Notes under the pieces: generated by a model
The model's input: the letters and a program-made list of their open reading frames with translations, nothing else
What the model was told of the DNA's origin: nothing
Databases searched by the model: none
Shown: piece by piece, positions 18,417-28,363 of the stretch
Layout of the letters: the number at the start of each line of letters is the position of its first letter
Position numbering within the stretch: position 1 is the stretch's first letter
Assembly (NCBI GenBank): GCA_018267515.1
Contig: JAFDYJ010000025.1
Span: forward strand, 1-42,326
Length of the DNA stretch: 42,326 bases
Source: Bacteroidota bacterium
Lineage (GTDB): Bacteria; Bacteroidota; Bacteroidia; Chitinophagales; Chitinophagaceae
Reading direction: 5' to 3'
Program-made: the position numbers and the translations under genes

Positions 18417-19406
18417 TTACCAACCGGGTCCAAAATACTGAAAGGCAATTACAAAGCCCACCGTAAACCAGAATATCAGCAATGTGACCCATTTTACTTT
18501 AGAATATAGATAAGCTGAGGATTGAAATGCTGCAAAGGGAATGGCCGTCATAACCCAGTTTTCAAAATTATGATTGAAGTTGACAAAAGGAACAAGAAGT
18601 GCCGTCAGCAAAAACAATAAAAGCAGGCTCCACCCTTTTCGTACCTGCACCAGCATACGACGCAGGTTTTCCTGAACATAATACCCGCCTAAAAGAAATA
18701 GTATGGCAATCAGAAAGACAGAGCCGGATACCCAGGCAGATTGGGTCACTTTAGGAATGCTCAGATAAAGATTCGGAATCAGGTCAGCCCAATTCCAGTG
18801 GCCTGAAATAAAAAGATAAACACCGTAAAAATAATAAGGTGTTGTTATTCCAAGAATACATAACAACCACTCATTTAGTTTGAATGGCCTCATAAGAGCC
18901 AGGCCCAGCAAAATCATAATAATAAATGCCAGTGAAGAGAGGAAAAGAAAGCTGGCAATTCCCAAAGCAAGTCCAATTGTAAATATGCTGCTTTTTGGAT
19001 TTTGCTGGTTATATATGCGGAATAAGCCCGATAGAATGAATAATAAAACTGAATTGGTTAACAAGGCTGCTGAAAAATAATTCCATTCCGGAAAAAGAGA
19101 TGTAATTAACAGGTAGGACATCCCCGGAAGATAGGTGGAAGAACTGGTCAGCCGTCGGTTGTTAATGAGTCGGGTAAGGGACACTGCCTGGATAAACAAT
19201 AATACAAATGCAAGGATCGGGTAAATGGAAGGAAATGATTTATTATAGGGTTGAAGCCATTGCAGTATGTGGACAAATAAAGGCCCTTCTCCGGTTGTTG
19301 AATCCGGTACATAGGGATGGCGGAACATCGGAAACTTAATAAGGATTCCAAAAAGGAGCAGTAATAGGAGGTTTGCCGGTGTTTTCTGTTTAAATATTCC
19401 AATCAC
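18417..19406 (-). CDS. Polytopic membrane protein, DUF6427-like
   Basis: This 329-residue hydrophobic protein has about ten predicted membrane helices (for example 12-25, 43-55, 60-75, 92-130, 145-170, 180-200, 225-245, 255-275, 300-322). The N-terminus MIGIFKQKTPANLLLLLLFGILIKFPMF and the RHPY motif resemble DUF6427, a Bacteroidota membrane family of unknown function. There is no catalytic motif that I recognise. It lies 25 bases after the gene at 19432 and ends 59 bases before purQ. Co-transcription with the secreted-protein gene is likely, while purQ seems to have its own promoter. Membrane location is certain; the family name is a recollection. Confidence 0.7.
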   Translation of the reverse strand: MIGIFKQKTPANLLLLLLFGILIKFPMFRHPYVPDSTTGEGPLFVHILQWLQPYNKSFPSIYPILAFVLLFIQAVSLTRLINNRRLTSSSTYLPGMSYLLITSLFPEWNYFSAALLTNSVLLFILSGLFRIYNQQNPKSSIFTIGLALGIASFLFLSSLAFIIMILLGLALMRPFKLNEWLLCILGITTPYYFYGVYLFISGHWNWADLIPNLYLSIPKVTQSAWVSGSVFLIAILFLLGGYYVQENLRRMLVQVRKGWSLLLLFLLTALLVPFVNFNHNFENWVMTAIPFAAFQSSAYLYSKVKWVTLLIFWFTVGFVIAFQYFGPGW

Positions 19407-19431
19407 AGACTATGGATAATTTCTGATTTGA

Positions 19432-20955
19432 CTAGTTATAATCAATCTTGGCAAAGCAAATAAGATTCCTGTTAATACAGGGAATTATCATTTGCCGGGC
19501 ACTTACCTGTTTTCCAAACTTAGGCATAAACTCATAACCTCTGTCCAGGTTTTTCAAAGTCGGATTATGCTTCAGCTGCCCATCGGGTGATATCGTGTAA
19601 TCATTTAACAGGTTTGCCCTTTTTTCCAGGGTATTAAACAGAAAATGCAGCTGTCCTCCCGTATTCATTAACTGAAAAGAAAGCTCATCATCTGTATAAT
19701 CATCAAACTGGTCTTTCCCGATCACATTACTCCAAAGAAGTTTTGCAGTACTGTCAAACGAAAATACTGTAATATTACCTACATGATAGCGAACACTTGA
19801 ACTATTGTTGAACCGGGGATTCCACCAAAGATTATTATAATAAGGGGAATAGGAATAATATCCCCAAGGCGAAGAAAAGGGTGAGCCATACATGTAATCC
19901 CAGCGATTCCAGTTATTATACCGGGATGAGGTATAAAACGCCTCACTTGCCATTAAAAATCCACCATCTTTTTTAATAATGATATTACGGATAAAATAAT
20001 CATTGAATGCCATCTTCATACTATTATCTCCTCTTGCTTCTTTTCTCAAATCATCGCTAAAAACAATTGTATCCTGACGAACCGGAAGGGAGGTGTTTTT
20101 ATCCCAGATATAGAAATAAAAACCGTCAATGCCACCTCTTTTTTGCCGATAGTAGTAAGAAGTGAGTAAATAACGTTTATTGAAATTATCCACCTTTATT
20201 CGGATCTCATCCAGGTAGATTTTATCCATCTTTAAATCATTAACCATAAAAGTGTCACTCATTGACTGCTTGATGAAGAAGGATACCTGCCGGATATTAT
20301 CACTATTATTCCGTACAAATTTGGTAAATACAAGATCGCCGTCATTATCAAGGTAAAACTCATTCAGATAATCATCATAATCATCCATTGAAATAGTCAG
20401 CCTGCTCTTTTTAAGTAGCTGCAGGTTATTATCATATAAGATGGTGGTCATTGCATACAAACGCCTGTTCTTATTATTAATCTTAAAAACAATAATCTTG
20501 CTTTTATCTTCGCTGGAAAGAACAGTATAAATCTTATTATTAGCTGCAAATCCAATACGTGTTGTATCTAATTCCATCACTTCAGAAATTCTTTTCCCGT
20601 TTCCATCCAGCTTGACGCCAATACAATAGACAATATTGTGTTTTTGGTATTGGTAGATCATGTAAAAAAAATTGCTGTAAGCAAAAAAATCCACATTAAT
20701 CATCCTGTCATAGCTGGGCAAATAATCCTGATCCACTTTTGCAACTTGTTGCATCTGATCGTCAAAAACGACAATTGAATTATTACTCCTGATATTTTTA
20801 TAAACAAGAAAATTGCCATCAATCTTGCCGACAATATTGAAATTCATCCTGCGGGTATCTTCTCTTTCAGGTTCTGAATAAACAATTTTCTGAGCAACAG
20901 ATTTAAAACATCCAAAACTTAATGCAATAATTAATATCCATCTTCCCAATATCAT
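19432..20955 (-). CDS. Secreted or periplasmic protein of unknown function
   Basis: This 507-residue protein has a signal peptide (about 1-21, IIALSFGCFKSVAQ). I recognise no family. Most of it alternates short hydrophobic strands with charged turns (KIDGNFLVYKNIRSNNSIVVFDDQ, KIYTVLSSEDKSKIIVFKINN), which suggests a beta-propeller or other all-beta fold. In the middle a segment rich in Trp, Tyr and Asn (coded at about 19800-19930: YNNWNRWDYMYG, PWGYYSYSPYYNNLWW) interrupts the pattern. It is transcribed towards, and only 25 bases from, the DUF6427-like gene. It could be a scaffold or a folded repeat protein; nothing shows catalysis. Confidence 0.65.
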   Translation of the reverse strand: MILGRWILIIALSFGCFKSVAQKIVYSEPEREDTRRMNFNIVGKIDGNFLVYKNIRSNNSIVVFDDQMQQVAKVDQDYLPSYDRMINVDFFAYSNFFYMIYQYQKHNIVYCIGVKLDGNGKRISEVMELDTTRIGFAANNKIYTVLSSEDKSKIIVFKINNKNRRLYAMTTILYDNNLQLLKKSRLTISMDDYDDYLNEFYLDNDGDLVFTKFVRNNSDNIRQVSFFIKQSMSDTFMVNDLKMDKIYLDEIRIKVDNFNKRYLLTSYYYRQKRGGIDGFYFYIWDKNTSLPVRQDTIVFSDDLRKEARGDNSMKMAFNDYFIRNIIIKKDGGFLMASEAFYTSSRYNNWNRWDYMYGSPFSSPWGYYSYSPYYNNLWWNPRFNNSSSVRYHVGNITVFSFDSTAKLLWSNVIGKDQFDDYTDDELSFQLMNTGGQLHFLFNTLEKRANLLNDYTISPDGQLKHNPTLKNLDRGYEFMPKFGKQVSARQMIIPCINRNLICFAKIDYN

Positions 20956-21118
20956 AATTATCTTTTTTACATAATAAAGTTACATGATATACCGGTTAAA
21001 ACCTGCCCCGGTAAAGATAGCAGGGGCTTCTTTTTAAGGTATGTATAGATTTATAACAATTCTATAATACCGGCCACGGGTTTCTTTCCGGATCACTGAA
21101 AAAAAGAAAAAAATCTGA

Positions 21119-21149
21119 TTTCTTATAATAAATTTTGCCTATACCTTTG
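21119..21149 (+). promoter_or_regulatory. Promoter of kup
   Basis: TTTC (21119-21122) is followed after 19 bases by TACCTTTG (21142-21149), close to the Bacteroidota pattern TTTG-N19-21-TAnnTTTG with one mismatch in the upstream box. The start codon follows 60 bases later. Confidence 0.55.
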
Positions 21150-21209
21150 CTGACGCATCCTTACAGAATAAAAATCTGTACCGGGGTTTAAAACCACAAC
21201 CTTCAAAAA

Positions 21210-23183
21210 GTGAAAATACCGACGAACAAGGTCACATTCGCTGGGCTTATAATAGCGCTGGGAATTATATATGGAGATATCGGTACCTCACCATTATATG
21301 TTTTAAATGCCATTACAAAAGATAAAATGATCAGTGAAGAGCTGATCCTGGGGGCACTATCCTGTATCATATGGACGCTGACGCTGCAAACCACTGTTAA
21401 ATATGTTATCCTGACACTGAATGCCGATAACAGGGGTGAGGGCGGAATATTTTCATTATACGCCCTGGTTAGGCGGCAAAAGAAATGGCTGATCATTCCT
21501 GCTATGATCGGCGGTGCTGCTCTTATTGCTGACGGCATGATTACTCCACCTATCACTGTAACTTCAGCCATTGAAGGTCTGCGTCAGATAAATGCATTCA
21601 GTAACATTGGTGACTGGACAATTATTTACATAGTACTGGCCATTTTATCTGTAATGTTCTTTCTTCAACAATTCGGAACCGTATCAATCGGCCGTTTGTT
21701 TGGCCCTGTAATGACCTTATGGTTCCTGATGCTGGCAATTATGGGCTGTCTTCACCTGGTTGATGATCCGGGAATATTTAAAGCACTCAGTCCGCATTAT
21801 GCTATTTCTTTATTAGCTACCTATCCTAAAGGATTTTATATCCTGGGTGCGGTATTCCTGTGTACTACAGGTGCTGAAGCATTGTATTCTGACCTTGGTC
21901 ATTGCGGGAAAGAGAATATCCGAAAGTCATGGATTTTTGTAAAATCCTGTTTACTTCTGAATTATTTCGGACAAGGTGCCTGGTTACTGGCAAATTACAA
22001 TGGCCAGATCATAACAACAGAAATGATTGAGAAACTGGGTTTCAATTCTTTTTTTGGAATAATGCCCCAGGATTTCAAATTGATAGGAATACTTATTGCC
22101 ACATCGGCAGCTGTCATTGCCAGCCAGGCATTAATATCAGGTTCCTTCACTTTAATCAGCGAAGCGATGCGATTAAATCTCTGGCCTAAATTAAAAATCG
22201 CTTATCCAACTGAGGAAAGAGGACAACTTTTTGTACCCGGGGTGAATTTGCTGTTGTTCCTGGGTTGCACAGGCATTGTATTGTACTTTCAAAAATCAAC
22301 AAACATGGAAGCGGCTTATGGTTTAGCCATTACCTTGTGCATGATCGCTACTTCTATTTTGTTTGCAAACTATTTAGTTTCTAAAAGGGCGGTTCCGCTG
22401 CTCATTTATCTCTATTTAGCTGTTTATTTTTCCATTGAATTAAGTTTTCTGATCGCTAATCTTGATAAATTTCCTCACGGGGGTTTTGTGGCACTATTAG
22501 TCGGAGGCGGGTTGTTTATCGTAATGTACACCTGGTTCCGGTCCCGTAAAATTAAAAACAGGTATGTGGAGTTTGTCCGCCTGGACCATTATATTCCCAA
22601 AATACAGGAGCTGAGCAATGATAAAACTATTTCTAAATATGCTACGCATCTTATATTTTTAACCAGTGCCAATAATCCAAAGGAAATAGAGCATAAAATC
22701 ATTTATTCCATTTTAAATAAAAAACCCAAGCGGGCAGATATATACTGGTTTGTACACGTAGATACATTAGATGATCCTTATACGTGTGAATATAAAGTTG
22801 AGCATATCATTCCCAATGATATTATACGCATTGATTTCCGGTTAGGATTCCGGATGGAACCCCGTGTCAACCTGATGTTCCGTAAAGTTGTAGAAGATCT
22901 TGTAGCCAATAAAGAAGTGAATATTTCCAGCCGTTATGAAAGTCTTGCCAGCAATAATATTGTAGGAGATTTCCAGTTTATAGTTTTGGAAAAGTACCTG
23001 AGCCAGGATAATGAGTTACCCTTTATGGAGCGGATAATTATGAAAATATATTTCTTCCTCAAGGAAATCAGCTTATCTGAAGAAAGGGGGTTTGGATTGG
23101 ATGCTGCAAATGTCACCGTAGAGAAGTTCCCACTCATAGTAGCGCCTGTAAGCAACCTCAAATTAAAACGGGTAGAAGATTAA
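21210..23183 (+). CDS. kup: KUP/HAK/KT family potassium uptake protein
   Basis: This 657-residue protein is probably a K+/H+ symporter of the inner membrane. The N-terminal signature GIIYGDIGTSPLYV (18-31) is diagnostic of the family. About twelve helices follow to residue 445, including GGAALIADGMITPPITVTSAIEGL and the TGAEALYSDLGHCG segment. The C-terminal cytoplasmic domain (about 450-657) contains VEFVRLDHYIPK and the RIDFRLGFRMEPRVNLMFRK region. Translation starts at GTG (21210), which places the signature correctly; no ATG precedes it in frame. It diverges from the gene at 20955. A short G+C-rich symmetry at 21005-21028 in the leader side may be a terminator or chance. Confidence 0.95.
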   Translation: MKIPTNKVTFAGLIIALGIIYGDIGTSPLYVLNAITKDKMISEELILGALSCIIWTLTLQTTVKYVILTLNADNRGEGGIFSLYALVRRQKKWLIIPAMIGGAALIADGMITPPITVTSAIEGLRQINAFSNIGDWTIIYIVLAILSVMFFLQQFGTVSIGRLFGPVMTLWFLMLAIMGCLHLVDDPGIFKALSPHYAISLLATYPKGFYILGAVFLCTTGAEALYSDLGHCGKENIRKSWIFVKSCLLLNYFGQGAWLLANYNGQIITTEMIEKLGFNSFFGIMPQDFKLIGILIATSAAVIASQALISGSFTLISEAMRLNLWPKLKIAYPTEERGQLFVPGVNLLLFLGCTGIVLYFQKSTNMEAAYGLAITLCMIATSILFANYLVSKRAVPLLIYLYLAVYFSIELSFLIANLDKFPHGGFVALLVGGGLFIVMYTWFRSRKIKNRYVEFVRLDHYIPKIQELSNDKTISKYATHLIFLTSANNPKEIEHKIIYSILNKKPKRADIYWFVHVDTLDDPYTCEYKVEHIIPNDIIRIDFRLGFRMEPRVNLMFRKVVEDLVANKEVNISSRYESLASNNIVGDFQFIVLEKYLSQDNELPFMERIIMKIYFFLKEISLSEERGFGLDAANVTVEKFPLIVAPVSNLKLKRVED

Positions 23184-23233
23184 TAGTTGCTACATTGCAC
23201 TAAATGATTTTTTAGTCACTTATATTTTCTGCA

Positions 23234-24022
23234 TTGTCAAAATTGGTCATTGATATTATCATTGGAGCCATTATTCTTTTAACTCTCATCTATTTTCTGC
23301 AGGAGAAATTCATTTTTAAACCTGAAAAACTGAAACAGGATTTTCAGTTCCGGTACGACGCTCCTTTCAAAGAGTATTTTTTTGATATAGAGCCGGGGGT
23401 AAGAATAAACGGTTTGCATTTTTTCCGGGACAATCCCAAGGGGCTGATACTCTATTTTCATGGCAATACGAGAAGTATAAAGGGCTGGGCAAAATATGCA
23501 CGTGATTTTTACCGCTATGATTACGATGTAGTGCTGGTTGATTACCGGGGCTTTGGAAAAAGTACCGGGAAACGAAATGAAAAAGAGATGCTGAAAGATA
23601 TGCAATTTGTTTATGAGCACCTGGCAAAACAATATACAGAGCACCACATCATCGTTTATGGAAGAAGTATGGGAAGTGGATTTGCCACAAAAATTGCATC
23701 TGAAAATAAACCCCGATACCTGATTCTCGATTCTCCTTACTATAATTTCAGAAAAGTGGTGGAGCGTTTTTTGCCGTTATTACCCATACGGTTTGTACTC
23801 CGCTTTCATCTTCGTACGGATAAATGGATCCGTAAAGTGAATTGCCCTGTGTATATCATTCATGGAAATAAAGACAGGCTGATACCCATACGGCACAGTG
23901 TGGCACTACAAAAACTAAACCCCGGAAAAATTACCTTAATCCGGATACATGGCGGCCGGCATAATAATCTTCCTTCATTTGATGAATACCACAACTTTAT
24001 CAGGGATATTTTGAAATGGTAA
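23234..24022 (+). CDS. Membrane-anchored alpha/beta hydrolase (ABHD13/BEM46-like)
   Basis: This 262-residue protein has an N-terminal membrane anchor (about 4-22) and an alpha/beta hydrolase domain. The motifs are HGNTRS (76-81, oxyanion region), VDYRGFGKSTG (102-112), the nucleophile Ser145 in GRSMGSG, the acid Asp214 in HGNKDRLIP and the catalytic His243 in HGGRHNN. This matches the BEM46/ABHD13 group of serine hydrolases of unknown substrate, facing either the cytoplasm or the periplasm. Translation seems to start at TTG (23234, possibly 23243), since no ATG is available before the anchor. It follows kup by 50 bases on the same strand and may be co-transcribed. Confidence 0.85.
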   Translation: MSKLVIDIIIGAIILLTLIYFLQEKFIFKPEKLKQDFQFRYDAPFKEYFFDIEPGVRINGLHFFRDNPKGLILYFHGNTRSIKGWAKYARDFYRYDYDVVLVDYRGFGKSTGKRNEKEMLKDMQFVYEHLAKQYTEHHIIVYGRSMGSGFATKIASENKPRYLILDSPYYNFRKVVERFLPLLPIRFVLRFHLRTDKWIRKVNCPVYIIHGNKDRLIPIRHSVALQKLNPGKITLIRIHGGRHNNLPSFDEYHNFIRDILKW

Positions 24023-24049
24023 GAATGACGATACCTTTTTTGCCAATAC

Positions 24050-24958
24050 CTATTCTTCCAGCGATACTTTATTCCTGGTTACTTTTAATTTATAACCCAC
24101 TCCTACTTTCAAAGCATAGTTCTCCTTACCATGGCTAACCGGAAAATTATAACAAACAGGATAATCATAATCTTTCACTACATCTTCAATGATTTCGTAA
24201 ATGGTTTTTCCAAATGGCCGTTCAGTATCTTTCATATCCGTGAATCCTCCTACAATTAGTCCGGCCAGTTTGGATAGTTTACCGTTTCGCTTTACCTGGT
24301 ACATCATCCGGTCAATATTATAAAGATATTCTCCTGTATCCTCTATGAATAATATTCTTCCTTTGGTTTTAATATCGGAATCAGTTCCAATGAGATGAGC
24401 CAGTAATGCCAGGTTACCCCCGACCAATTCACCAATGCCCTCACCTTTCCGGTTCCGTTCATGAACCGGGCACTGGTATTTTATTTTTTTTCCTTCCAAT
24501 ACATTTTTAAGCGATCCTAAAAACTCATTTACGCCATTATCCTCATTGAAGGCAGCTGCCATGGGAGCATGAAGTGAGGATATGTAATAGTTGGAATACA
24601 GATGCGAATGCAAAACCGTAATATCACTGAAACCGATGATCCATTTGGGTTGCTCTGCAAATTTTTTAAACTTTATCTTATCAATTATTCTTGTTGTTCC
24701 ATAACCTCCTCTTGCACACAAAATCGCTTTTACGTTGTCATCATCCAGCATTTTCTGAAAATCAATCAACCGTTCTTCATCAGTACCGGAAAAATAAGTT
24801 TCAGAATTGCCGCCCACGGTAATACCGGTCTTTGTAGTATAGCCCCACTCCTGCAATACCCGGATGCAGGCCTGAACTTTTTCAACCGGCATATAGCCGG
24901 CAGGACATACCAGCCCAATCGTATCTCCTTTTTGTAAAAATGGCGGAGTTTTAATCAT
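24050..24958 (-). CDS. S66 family LD-carboxypeptidase, cytosolic form
   Basis: This 302-residue peptidase belongs to the S66 family (LdcA/MccF). The nucleophile is Ser111 in [13 protein letters not shown], the acid is the Glu pair in LFIEDTGEYLYNIDRM (206/210) and the base is His276 in FPVSHGKENYAL. GTDEERLIDFQKML and CARGGYGTTRIID are typical. Such enzymes remove the terminal D-alanine from recycled muropeptide tetrapeptides, or cleave microcin-like conjugates. There is no signal peptide, so it is cytosolic, as LdcA is. It is followed upstream by a paralogue (25044-26072) that carries an export signal. The separation is 85 bases. Confidence 0.92.
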   Translation of the reverse strand: MIKTPPFLQKGDTIGLVCPAGYMPVEKVQACIRVLQEWGYTTKTGITVGGNSETYFSGTDEERLIDFQKMLDDDNVKAILCARGGYGTTRIIDKIKFKKFAEQPKWIIGFSDITVLHSHLYSNYYISSLHAPMAAAFNEDNGVNEFLGSLKNVLEGKKIKYQCPVHERNRKGEGIGELVGGNLALLAHLIGTDSDIKTKGRILFIEDTGEYLYNIDRMMYQVKRNGKLSKLAGLIVGGFTDMKDTERPFGKTIYEIIEDVVKDYDYPVCYNFPVSHGKENYALKVGVGYKLKVTRNKVSLEE

Positions 24959-25043
24959 AATGCGTAGTTCAATTGTTCAATTTCTTTTATGCTTTGGCTG
25001 ATAACAGACTCAGCAATCAGATAATTCAGCCAGCTAACAATAT

Positions 25044-26072
25044 CTATATCTCCTTCAAACTTACAGAACCTGTTTTTACTTCAAGCTTGTGTTTCTTTCC
25101 ACACTTCAAAGCAAAATTATTTTTCTGGTGACCGACCGGAAAGTCAAAGCAAACGGGATACTTATACTTTTTGATTTTCTCCAGGACAATTTCTGCTAAC
25201 GTCTTTCCAAAATCTTCAGCACCTTCTTCTACACTTATTTTAAACCCGCCAACAATCAGTCCTTTCAGGCGGGATAATTTTCCGGTTCTTTTTAAACTCC
25301 AGAACATACGGTCAATACTATACATATATTCTCCCGTATCTTCTACAAATAATATCTTGCCGTCTGTAACCAGGTCTGAAGCAGAACAAGCCAGCGTTTC
25401 TAATGTCTTTAAGTTTCCGCCCACTAAAATTCCGGAACCTGAACCTAACCGATTATCAGGACCAGGTGTTGCTTCATAATTCATTTTTTTACCGCTTAAA
25501 GCCTGGTGAATGGATTCGATAGTTTCCACCTGAATAGGTTCTGCTTTGCTCCAGTCATCCGGGAAACTGTTACACATTTTAGAATGAAGGGTGGCGATAC
25601 CAAAATTACGGTTGATATGTGAATGCAAAACGGTAATATCACTAAACCCGATTATCCATTTCGGCTTTACTTTGAAATGAGACCAATTGATCTTGTCAAT
25701 GATCCGGATAGAGCCGTAACCTCCCCGGGCACACATAATTGCTTTGATTTTAGGATCGTCCAGCATCTTTTGAAAATCAGTTAATCGCTCCTCATCAGTG
25801 CCCGCAAATGTGAAATCTCTTTTTCCGATGGTATCTCCCACTTTTATTTTATACCCCCAGCTTTCCATTAGCTGAATAGAAGGAGCTATTGCTTCTGCAG
25901 TGATATATCCTGCAGGGGCCGTAATTCCGATTACATCTCCTTTTTTTAAATATCCTGGTACGATAGCAGCCGGATTTCCCGGGGAATTAGCCTCAGTTAT
26001 TTCGGGAATAGCCGGTAAAGCAGATGCAGCAAATACAGATACAGCCGAAGTGATAAAATCTTTTCTCTTCAT
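25044..26072 (-). CDS. S66 family LD-carboxypeptidase, exported form
   Basis: This 342-residue paralogue of the neighbouring gene shares [29 protein letters not shown], the nucleophile Ser144 in [28 protein letters not shown] and the C-terminal [12 protein letters not shown] with the catalytic His. It has 35-40 extra N-terminal residues ([21 protein letters not shown]) that look like a signal peptide, reminiscent of a Tat signal but with Lys-Arg-Lys instead of two arginines. It would act in the periplasm on peptidoglycan stem peptides, while its neighbour acts in the cytosol. Both genes read in the same direction. It diverges from metG, whose promoter lies in the shared 71-base gap. Confidence 0.9.
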   Translation of the reverse strand: MKRKDFITSAVSVFAASALPAIPEITEANSPGNPAAIVPGYLKKGDVIGITAPAGYITAEAIAPSIQLMESWGYKIKVGDTIGKRDFTFAGTDEERLTDFQKMLDDPKIKAIMCARGGYGSIRIIDKINWSHFKVKPKWIIGFSDITVLHSHINRNFGIATLHSKMCNSFPDDWSKAEPIQVETIESIHQALSGKKMNYEATPGPDNRLGSGSGILVGGNLKTLETLACSASDLVTDGKILFVEDTGEYMYSIDRMFWSLKRTGKLSRLKGLIVGGFKISVEEGAEDFGKTLAEIVLEKIKKYKYPVCFDFPVGHQKNNFALKCGKKHKLEVKTGSVSLKEI

Positions 26073-26099
26073 TTTTTAAAGGTATTAGAAATCGTTCAT

Positions 26100-26131
26100 T
26101 TTGGGCAATGCCTCTTATTGCGGTATTTTTG
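26100..26131 (+). promoter_or_regulatory. Promoter of metG with both boxes exact
   Basis: TTTG (26100-26103), a 20-base spacer, then TATTTTTG (26124-26131) fits the Bacteroidota promoter TTTG-N19-21-TAnnTTTG exactly. Twelve bases separate it from the ATG at 26144, so the leader is only about six bases. It overlaps the alternative ATG at 26108 and so rules that start out. Confidence 0.75.
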
Positions 26132-26143
26132 CAGCCATTTATT

Positions 26144-28276
26144 ATGAAAGACTTCAAAAGAATTTTGGTTACAGCTGCATTACCTTATGCCAATGGTCCG
26201 GTGCATATCGGCCATATGGCCGGCGTATATGTTCCTGCAGATATTTATGTACGATATCAACGGGCCCAAAAAAGGGATATCCTTTTTGTTTGCGGCAGTG
26301 ATGAACATGGTGTTCCTATTACCATCCGGGCAATGAAGGAAGGAGTAAGTCCGCAACAAATCGTGGATAAGTACCATGCAATAATCAAGGAAAGTTTTGA
26401 GCAGATGGGAATTTCATTTACTATTTATTCCCGCACTTCCAATAAAGTTCATCACGAAACTGCAGCCGGATTTTTTAAAAAAATGTATGAGGATGGATTG
26501 TTTGAAGAAAAAGAAACTGAGCAGTACTATGATGAAAAGGCCAAAACCTTTTTAGCGGATCGTTACATTACAGGCACTTGCCCGGTTTGTGGTAATCCCG
26601 GTGCTTATGGCGATCAATGCGAAAAATGCGGGTCTTCGCTGAGCCCGGAGCAATTGATCAATCCGAGAAGTACGCTGAGTGATGCTGTGCCGGTGAAAAA
26701 GAAAACAAAGCATTGGTACTTTCCTTTACAGAATTATGAAGCATGGCTGAAAGAATGGATACTGGAAGGACATAAAGAATGGAAGAATAATGTGTATGGC
26801 CAATGTAAAAGCTGGCTGGATAATGGTTTGCAATCACGGGCTATGACAAGAGACAGCAACTGGGGAGTGAAAGTTCCAAGCCCTCCCGCACCAGAAGGCG
26901 GTGGCGGTAAAGTTTTATACGTTTGGTTTGATGCACCGATCGGTTATATCAGCGCAACAAAAGAATTAACTGATAAATGGTCAGACTACTGGTGTAAGGA
27001 AGATACAAAGTTGATCCATTTCATTGGCAAAGACAATATTGTTTTTCATTGCATCATCTTTCCGGCTATGCTGAGAGCACATGGAGATTTTGTTTTGCCG
27101 GAAAATGTTCCCGCCAATGAGTTTTTAAATATTGAAGGAGAAAAAGTTTCCACTTCACGCAATTGGGCAGTTTGGATCAACGAATATGTAAAAGACTTTC
27201 CGGGATGTGAAGATGTATTGCGTTATGTGCTTTGTTCCAATATGCCGGAAACAAAAGACAATGACTTTACCTGGAAAGATTTCCAGGAAAGAAATAATAG
27301 CGAACTGGTAGCCATCTTTGGAAATTTTATGAACCGGACATTTGTTCTCATGCATAAGCTTTGCAATGGTAAAGTACCTAAATGGCATGAAGAAACAGTG
27401 GATGACATTGATAAAAAATTAATTGAGGAAATCAAAAATTCGAAAGGTAAAGTTGAAAAGGCAATTGAAGAATTTCATTTCCGGGATGCGTTGTTTGAAG
27501 TGATAGATCTGGCAAGAAAAGGAAATAAATATTTGCAGGAAAAGGAACCCTGGAAGAAGAGCTCTTCCGCCCCGCAGGGAGAGACTTCAGATCCCGGTAG
27601 CCTGAAAAGAAATGCTGAAAAAGAAATTGATAACTGCTTACATCTCTGTCTTCAACTCACCGCAAATCTTGCTATTCTCATCAATCCCTTTTTACCGAAT
27701 ACATCCAAAAAAATGTTGCACCTGATGAAAGTAGTGGATAAAATGCTGGACTGGGAAAATGCCGGTAAATTGAATTTGCTGAGAGTTGGTTACAGTCTCC
27801 GTCCTCCCGAATTATTATTCCGAAAAATTGAAGATGAAGAGATAACAATGCAGGTTGAAAAGCTTAAATCAAATTCCAAATCACAAATAACAAATGCAAA
27901 AATGGAAGAGAAAAAGCCCGGCGCCGGGACCCAGGAGCCTGAAGCAAAGTCATTAATTCAATACGAAGATTTTGCAAAACTGGAACTGAAAGCCGGAACC
28001 ATCATTTCCTGTGAAAAAGTGGAAAAAGCGGATAAGCTTTTAAAACTTGAAATTGACCTGGGCTCAGAAAAAAGGACCATCGTTTCGGGTATTGCACAAC
28101 ATTATAAACCGGAGGAGATGAAAGGTAAACAAGTCATTATAGTGGCTAATCTTGCCCCCAGGAAAATGAGAGGAATTGAAAGCCAGGGAATGGTATTAAC
28201 AGCTGAAGACAAGAATGGAAAAATTTATTTATTACAACCTGAAAATGTGGTGGAACCCGGTTCTTCAGTCAGTTAA
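26144..28276 (+). CDS. metG: Methionyl-tRNA synthetase with C-terminal tRNA-binding domain
   Basis: This 710-residue enzyme charges initiator and elongator tRNA-Met. It has HIGH at 21-24 ([10 protein letters not shown]), a zinc knuckle [18 protein letters not shown], the KMSKS counterpart in the form KVSTS ([12 protein letters not shown], near 340), the anticodon-binding helical domain, and from about residue 600 a Trbp111/EMAP-like OB domain ([27 protein letters not shown]). The frame is open from 26108, but the promoter boxes overlap that ATG and the family begins with [18 protein letters not shown], so I use 26144. Two low-complexity linkers (around 27545-27605 and 27865-27945) look like insertions of repetitive DNA read in frame. 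Confidence 0.96.
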   Translation: MKDFKRILVTAALPYANGPVHIGHMAGVYVPADIYVRYQRAQKRDILFVCGSDEHGVPITIRAMKEGVSPQQIVDKYHAIIKESFEQMGISFTIYSRTSNKVHHETAAGFFKKMYEDGLFEEKETEQYYDEKAKTFLADRYITGTCPVCGNPGAYGDQCEKCGSSLSPEQLINPRSTLSDAVPVKKKTKHWYFPLQNYEAWLKEWILEGHKEWKNNVYGQCKSWLDNGLQSRAMTRDSNWGVKVPSPPAPEGGGGKVLYVWFDAPIGYISATKELTDKWSDYWCKEDTKLIHFIGKDNIVFHCIIFPAMLRAHGDFVLPENVPANEFLNIEGEKVSTSRNWAVWINEYVKDFPGCEDVLRYVLCSNMPETKDNDFTWKDFQERNNSELVAIFGNFMNRTFVLMHKLCNGKVPKWHEETVDDIDKKLIEEIKNSKGKVEKAIEEFHFRDALFEVIDLARKGNKYLQEKEPWKKSSSAPQGETSDPGSLKRNAEKEIDNCLHLCLQLTANLAILINPFLPNTSKKMLHLMKVVDKMLDWENAGKLNLLRVGYSLRPPELLFRKIEDEEITMQVEKLKSNSKSQITNAKMEEKKPGAGTQEPEAKSLIQYEDFAKLELKAGTIISCEKVEKADKLLKLEIDLGSEKRTIVSGIAQHYKPEEMKGKQVIIVANLAPRKMRGIESQGMVLTAEDKNGKIYLLQPENVVEPGSSVS

Positions 28277-28363
28277 AATTTGAAATTTTAGATTTTTTGA
28301 CGAAATACGTTAACCCGTTTTTCGTTTCAGAATACCAAACCTTCTAAACCTCCGGAAAGCATT

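Noticed and set aside
18358..18492. 45-codon extension of purQ
   Set aside because: It overlaps the upstream membrane-protein gene, is hydrophobic and contains the likely purQ promoter box.
21003..21032. Riboswitch or attenuator upstream of kup
   Set aside because: Only a 5-bp GCCCC/GGGGC symmetry with a T-rich tail is seen, it lies upstream of the inferred kup promoter, and no known ligand-binding core is recognised.
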